Below are positions 60,734-64,000 of a DNA stretch of 64,000 bases, in pieces. Source of the DNA: VXRJ01 sp964636705 (GTDB taxonomy: Bacteria > Acidobacteriota > Vicinamibacteria > Vicinamibacterales > UBA8438). The DNA is taken from NCBI GenBank assembly GCA_964636705.1, contig CAZWUJ010000011.1:55718-119717 (forward strand). The letters are read 5' to 3'. The translations under genes and the position numbers were made by a program. Position 1 is the stretch's first letter, and every line of letters starts with the position of its first letter. The notes under the pieces were generated by a model. The model was given only the letters and a program-made list of their open reading frames with translations, was not told the origin of the DNA and did not search any database.

Positions 60734-60934
60734 ATGGCAACGAATCTTGCAATAGACCAAGCCCTCCTCGACAGGGCGCTGGCCGTCGGGGGCGAAAAGA
60801 CCAAGAAGGCCACCGTCAACTTGGCCCTGCGCGAATTCGTCGCCCGCCGGGAACAGAAACGGCTGCTCGATCTGTTCGGCAAGATCGAGTGGGACGACGA
60901 CTACGACTACAAGCGCGAGCGAACCCGTCCGTGA
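60734..60934 (+). CDS. vapB: VapB-type antitoxin
   Basis: 66-residue antitoxin of the DUF2191/VapB type. MATNLAIDQALLDRALAVGG, then KKATVNLALREFVARREQKRL and an acidic tail (KIEWDDDYDYKRERT) that would clamp the toxin active site. It overlaps vapC by 4 bases (GTGA). A TACGAT direct repeat at 60695 and 60711 lies upstream and may be where the complex binds. The ATG was chosen to match family N-termini. Confidence 0.9.
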   Translation: MATNLAIDQALLDRALAVGGEKTKKATVNLALREFVARREQKRLLDLFGKIEWDDDYDYKRERTRP

Positions 60935-61335
60935 ACATCTTCGTTGACACGAGCGTCTGGTCGCTGGCGCTCAGACGGGACTCGCCACCTGACGTTCCCG
61001 AGGTCCGACGGCTGCGAGAGGCGCTTGACGCCGACGCAATTCATACAACCGGGCTCGTGCTCCAGGAGCTGCTTCAAGGCTGTCGAGGCCCACGAGCCCA
61101 CGCGCAGATCGTCGAACGGTTCACGGCCATCGCGATGATTGCCCCGACCCGCAGCGACCACATCGAAGCCGCCCATTTGCGCAACGCCTGCCGCCGTCGC
61201 GGCGTTCGGGTCGGCACGATCGATGCACTGCTCGCGCAGCTATGCATCGCCCACGATCTCGTCATGCTGTCTAGCGACCGGGACTTCGCCCTGCTCGCGG
61301 ACTCGACGGCTCTTCGGCTCTGGCGCGCCCCCTAG
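60931..61335 (+). CDS. vapC: VapC-type PIN-domain ribonuclease toxin
   Basis: 134-residue PIN-domain toxin, expected to cleave tRNA or rRNA when free of VapB. Acidic catalytic residues lie in NIFVDTSVWSLAL (Asp6), LVLQELLQG (Glu), VGTIDALLAQL (Asp) and SSDRDFALLA (Asp). The GTG start is coupled to vapB. It converges on the third PQQ propeller gene with a 15-base gap. Confidence 0.92.
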   Translation: MNIFVDTSVWSLALRRDSPPDVPEVRRLREALDADAIHTTGLVLQELLQGCRGPRAHAQIVERFTAIAMIAPTRSDHIEAAHLRNACRRRGVRVGTIDALLAQLCIAHDLVMLSSDRDFALLADSTALRLWRAP

Positions 61336-61350
61336 CACCGACGCGGCACG

Positions 61351-63027
61351 TCAAGGGAGCGCGAACACAAACAGGCCGTTGCCCGCGTTCGGACGCCGCA
61401 CGTCGGGGATCAGCGCGGCCGGCATAGTCGTCCAACTCCCGCCCCCGGTTCCGGCCCCGATGGCGACGTACTGTCGGCCATCCACGCTGTAGGTGATCGG
61501 GAAGCCCTGCACCGCAGTCGGCAACCGCGTCTCCCAAAGCTGATCGCCGGTCGCCACGTCGTAGGCGAACGCCCGCCGGTCGTACGTGCCGACCAACGTC
61601 AGGCCGCCGGCGGTGGTCAGCGCCGCCGAGATGTACGGCGACCGCTTCCGGTGCGACCAGAGGATCTCGCCGCTCACGTGCATCGCGACAAACTCGCCCA
61701 TGTTGCCGTCGCTGTCCGGGTGCAGGAAGTTCTCGCGGAACACCATCCCGGCGCCACCGCCGCCTTGACGGAACTCGACCTCGCTGTAGATGGTCCGCTG
61801 GCAGTTCAGCGTCAGGGGGATGTAGAACGCCTCGGTTTCCGGACTGTAGGCCATCGCCCGCCAGCTCTTGAGGCCGGAATGGCTCGGGCAGAACGAGAGC
61901 TCCTCGTCGAGCACAGGCACCATGCCGGGGCGAAACGACATGCGCCCGGTCTGCTGATCGATATCGACGATGTTCTGATAGCCGAGGTCGGTGGCGCTGA
62001 CGAATTCTCCGGTCTCGCGGTCGAGCTGCCACAGGATGCCGAGCTTGCCCATGGTAAAGACGGATGGCCGCCCATCGACCTCCACGAGGATCCGCTCGAA
62101 CGTCTCGTCCATGTCGTGGGACTCGCCCGGCAGGTGCTGGAAGTACCAGCGCATCTCGCCGGTCCGGGGATCGAGAGCCAGCGTCGAGCTGGTGTAGAGT
62201 GCCTCCGCGTCGGTGCGGCGGCTGACCTGGGCCCACGGCTTGGCCTGCGCCACACCCCAGTAGGTAAGCCCCAGATCCGGGTCGTAGCTACCGGCGATCC
62301 AGGCGTCGCCGCCGCCCCGGAACATCATCGGCAGGTCGCCCCAGGTATCGCCACCCGGCTCGCCCGGCCGCGCCACCGTCGAGGTCCGCCACAGCTCGCG
62401 CCCGGTGCCGGCGTCGTGGCCGGTAATGAAGCAGCCCTCTTCCCAGAACCGCAGGCAGCCGGCCATGCCGGAAATCACCACACCCTGCACCACGAGCGCG
62501 CCGCTACTGAAGAAGAAGCCCTTGGACGGGTCGGCAACGTCCGCCTCCCAGACGACTTCGCTGGTCTGTGCATGGAGGGCGACAATATTGGCGTCCGCGG
62601 TGTTCAGGATGATCTTGTCCTCGTAGATGGCGATGTTGCGGTTCGGCCGGCCGCGGCCGCGCGCGGTCGGAAACTCGCGGCGGTACTCCCACAGCATGTC
62701 GCCGGTCGCGGCGTCGAGCGCTTGCACGATGTTGCCGGGGCTGGCGAGGTACATCACCCCTTCGTGCACGATGGGCGTGGTCTGCTGCGAGCCCGGCTCC
62801 ATCGCCCACGACCAGACCATGCGGAGATCTCCCACGTTGTCACGGGTGATCTGATCCAGCGGGCTGTAACCCCATCCATCCTGCGTGCGGCGCCAGTTCA
62901 GCCAGCTTTCCGGCGGCGGATCCGCCAGCACGGCGTCAGTGACGGGGCTGACCGCTGGCGCCTGGCCGGGCGCCGGAGCGGCCAGGGCGAGCAGGACGAG
63001 CGTGACGATCGGAGCGAGACGAGTCAT
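61351..63027 (-). CDS. PQQ propeller dehydrogenase, CxxxxxxxC subgroup
   Basis: 558-residue exported quinoprotein, signal peptide ending near PGQA (residue 23). Propeller W-motifs recur (GDMLWEYRREFP, GDQLWETRLP). As in the enzyme at 53 kb, the metal-Glu strand is replaced by Cys191-x7-Cys199 (GCLRFWEEGCFITGHD) and GNPxPW is YWGVAQAKPW, while the Asp pair Asp305/Asp307 (SHDMDE) is kept. GGAG six bases before the ATG supports the start. Downstream of the aldo/keto reductase gene in the same direction. Confidence 0.86.
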   Translation of the reverse strand: MTRLAPIVTLVLLALAAPAPGQAPAVSPVTDAVLADPPPESWLNWRRTQDGWGYSPLDQITRDNVGDLRMVWSWAMEPGSQQTTPIVHEGVMYLASPGNIVQALDAATGDMLWEYRREFPTARGRGRPNRNIAIYEDKIILNTADANIVALHAQTSEVVWEADVADPSKGFFFSSGALVVQGVVISGMAGCLRFWEEGCFITGHDAGTGRELWRTSTVARPGEPGGDTWGDLPMMFRGGGDAWIAGSYDPDLGLTYWGVAQAKPWAQVSRRTDAEALYTSSTLALDPRTGEMRWYFQHLPGESHDMDETFERILVEVDGRPSVFTMGKLGILWQLDRETGEFVSATDLGYQNIVDIDQQTGRMSFRPGMVPVLDEELSFCPSHSGLKSWRAMAYSPETEAFYIPLTLNCQRTIYSEVEFRQGGGGAGMVFRENFLHPDSDGNMGEFVAMHVSGEILWSHRKRSPYISAALTTAGGLTLVGTYDRRAFAYDVATGDQLWETRLPTAVQGFPITYSVDGRQYVAIGAGTGGGSWTTMPAALIPDVRRPNAGNGLFVFALP

Positions 63028-63119
63028 CGTGGACTCCCTTCTCAACTGACGGCCGCAGGTCGTGAACGGCGTGTCGATTCCGTTGGCGGCACGTTACCAC
63101 GACCCGCGGGGGTTCCCAC

Positions 63120-63932
63120 TCAGGTGTGCCCCAGCCCCGGGTGCGGCACGTAGGGCTCTTCCAGCGACCGGCACTCGGCGTCGTCGAGGGTGACCTCCAC
63201 CGCCGCGATGGCCGCGTCGAGATGCGCCAGCTTCGTCACGCCGACGATCGGCGCGGTCACGCCCGGCTGTTGCAAAATCCACGCCAGGGCGATCTGGGCG
63301 GGCGTGACACCGCGCTCGTGGGCCAACGCGCGGGCACGCTCGACGAGCGCGAAGTCCGCGTCAGCGTAGTACAGGCCGTGGGCGGAGCGGTCCGTCCGCG
63401 CCCGGAGCGTCTCACCCGCCGGCGGCGTGTCGTCCGCCACGCTGCGCGTGCGGTTGCCGGCCAGAAACCCGCGCGCCAGCGGGCTCCACGGGATGACTCC
63501 GATCCCCGCCTCCCGGCAGAGCGGCAGCATCTCGCGCTCCTCCTCGCGGTAGACGAGGTTGTAGTGGTTCTGCATGGAGACGAACCGCGCCCAGCCGTGG
63601 CGCTCCGATACATGCAGCATTCTGGCGAACTGCCAGACATACATGCTGGATGCGCCGATGTAGCGCGCCTTCCCGGCGCGCACGATGTCATTGAGCGCCT
63701 CCAGCGTCTCCTCCACCGGTGTATGCGGGTCGAAGCGGTGGATCTGATAGAGGTCCACGTGGTCCGTGCCGAGGCGCCGAAGAGACGCGTCGATCGCGTC
63801 GAACAGGTGCTTCCGCGACAGTCCGCTGTCGTTCGGCCCGTCGCCCATCGGGAAGAACGCCTTGGTGGCGATGACGACCTGGTCGCGCGCGGCGAACTCG
63901 CGCACCGCACGGCCGAGAATCTCCTCGCTCAT
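63120..63932 (-). CDS. aldo/keto reductase, N-terminally short
   Basis: 270 residues from an ATG with the sequence MSEEILGRAVREFAARDQVV. The catalytic Lys (VVIATKAFF) and His (DLYQIHRFDPHTP) and the C-terminal NADPH-binding GVTKLAHLDAAIAAV are present, but the family's first beta-alpha unit with catalytic Asp and Tyr is missing. The 50 bases upstream in frame do not resemble the missing part, and a stop in another frame overlaps the ATG. It may be truncated, rearranged or wrongly assembled near the window edge. Confidence 0.75.
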   Translation of the reverse strand: MSEEILGRAVREFAARDQVVIATKAFFPMGDGPNDSGLSRKHLFDAIDASLRRLGTDHVDLYQIHRFDPHTPVEETLEALNDIVRAGKARYIGASSMYVWQFARMLHVSERHGWARFVSMQNHYNLVYREEEREMLPLCREAGIGVIPWSPLARGFLAGNRTRSVADDTPPAGETLRARTDRSAHGLYYADADFALVERARALAHERGVTPAQIALAWILQQPGVTAPIVGVTKLAHLDAAIAAVEVTLDDAECRSLEEPYVPHPGLGHT

Positions 63933-64000
63933 CCCGCGCAGCCGGTCCACTTCATCGTGGGCACGGCGCCGCCGACGTCCAGCGCAAAGACCTCGATGGC
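63929..64000 (-). CDS. possible C-terminal end of an upstream gene (partial)
   Basis: A frame open from the window edge ends in AIEVFALDVGGAVPTMKWTG plus CAG and a TGA that overlaps the aldo/keto reductase ATG by 4 bases, the same coupling style used elsewhere in the window. Only 23 residues are visible and no family can be named. It might equally be a non-coding frame. Confidence 0.35.
   Translation of the reverse strand, partial: AIEVFALDVGGAVPTMKWTGCAG

Noticed and set aside
1..64000. Search for CRISPR arrays, insertion sequences, phage genes and rRNA
   Set aside because: No regularly spaced repeats, transposase or integrase motifs, terminal inverted repeats or rRNA-like stretches were seen on reading both strands.

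Overview
This window is high-GC bacterial chromosome, roughly two thirds G+C by eye, with very dense coding on both strands and many 1-4 base start/stop overlaps. The gene set (a secreted von Willebrand A protein of the type found in Acidobacteria, three PQQ beta-propeller dehydrogenases, a secreted protein of a large uncharacterised family I associate with such genomes, a bactofilin, UDP-xylose synthesis and heme synthesis) suggests a member of the Acidobacteriota, probably Vicinamibacteria-like. This assignment is inferred from gene content; there is no rRNA gene here. I see no insertion sequence, prophage, CRISPR array or replication origin.

Bases 1-17,600 are mostly housekeeping. A compact minus-strand operon (acyl-CoA dehydrogenase, meaB, methylmalonyl-CoA epimerase, mtnP, PfkB kinase, two small membrane proteins) links the propionyl/methylmalonyl-CoA pathway to nucleoside salvage. 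It follows tRNA-Pro(GGG), a MerR-type regulator and der. An HU/IHF-like gene and an M50 protease run on the plus strand. A minus-strand run then carries priA, a family-4-like uracil-DNA glycosylase, coaBC, gmk, yicC, an MsbA-like ABC exporter and ugd.

Bases 17,600-25,460 are a plus-strand surface-polysaccharide locus: four GT4-type and one GT2-type glycosyltransferases, a polyprenyl-phosphate sugar transferase and a UDP-glucuronate decarboxylase. Together with divergent ugd this gives UDP-glucose to UDP-glucuronate to UDP-xylose.

Bases 25,457-42,500 return to core functions. A coupled operon holds a second acyl-CoA dehydrogenase, glpX, tsaC, a TPR/SLH lipoprotein and pgsA. It is followed by a SAM hydrolase, a bactofilin, cysteine desulfurase with mnmA, trxB, a D,D-carboxypeptidase, the VWA protein, hemE-hemG-arginase and a DUF2911 lipoprotein.

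Bases 42,578-64,000 are an accessory, largely secreted oxidative region. It has three PQQ propeller dehydrogenases, a soluble PQQ sugar dehydrogenase, an epoxide-hydrolase-like enzyme, a P450, a gamma-glutamyltransferase, an AlkB-like and a JmjC-like dioxygenase, guanine deaminase, a DEAD-box helicase and a vapBC pair. The most interesting part is 42.6-47.2 kb. There a PQQ alcohol dehydrogenase with a complete lanthanide-type metal site shares an operon with a PepSY membrane protein and a 75-residue Tat-signal lipoprotein whose mature part is almost only three Asp-Ser-Asp triplets. The operon has a recognisable promoter with a 9-bp inverted repeat centred on its -35 box, and a JmjC oxygenase gene diverges from it.
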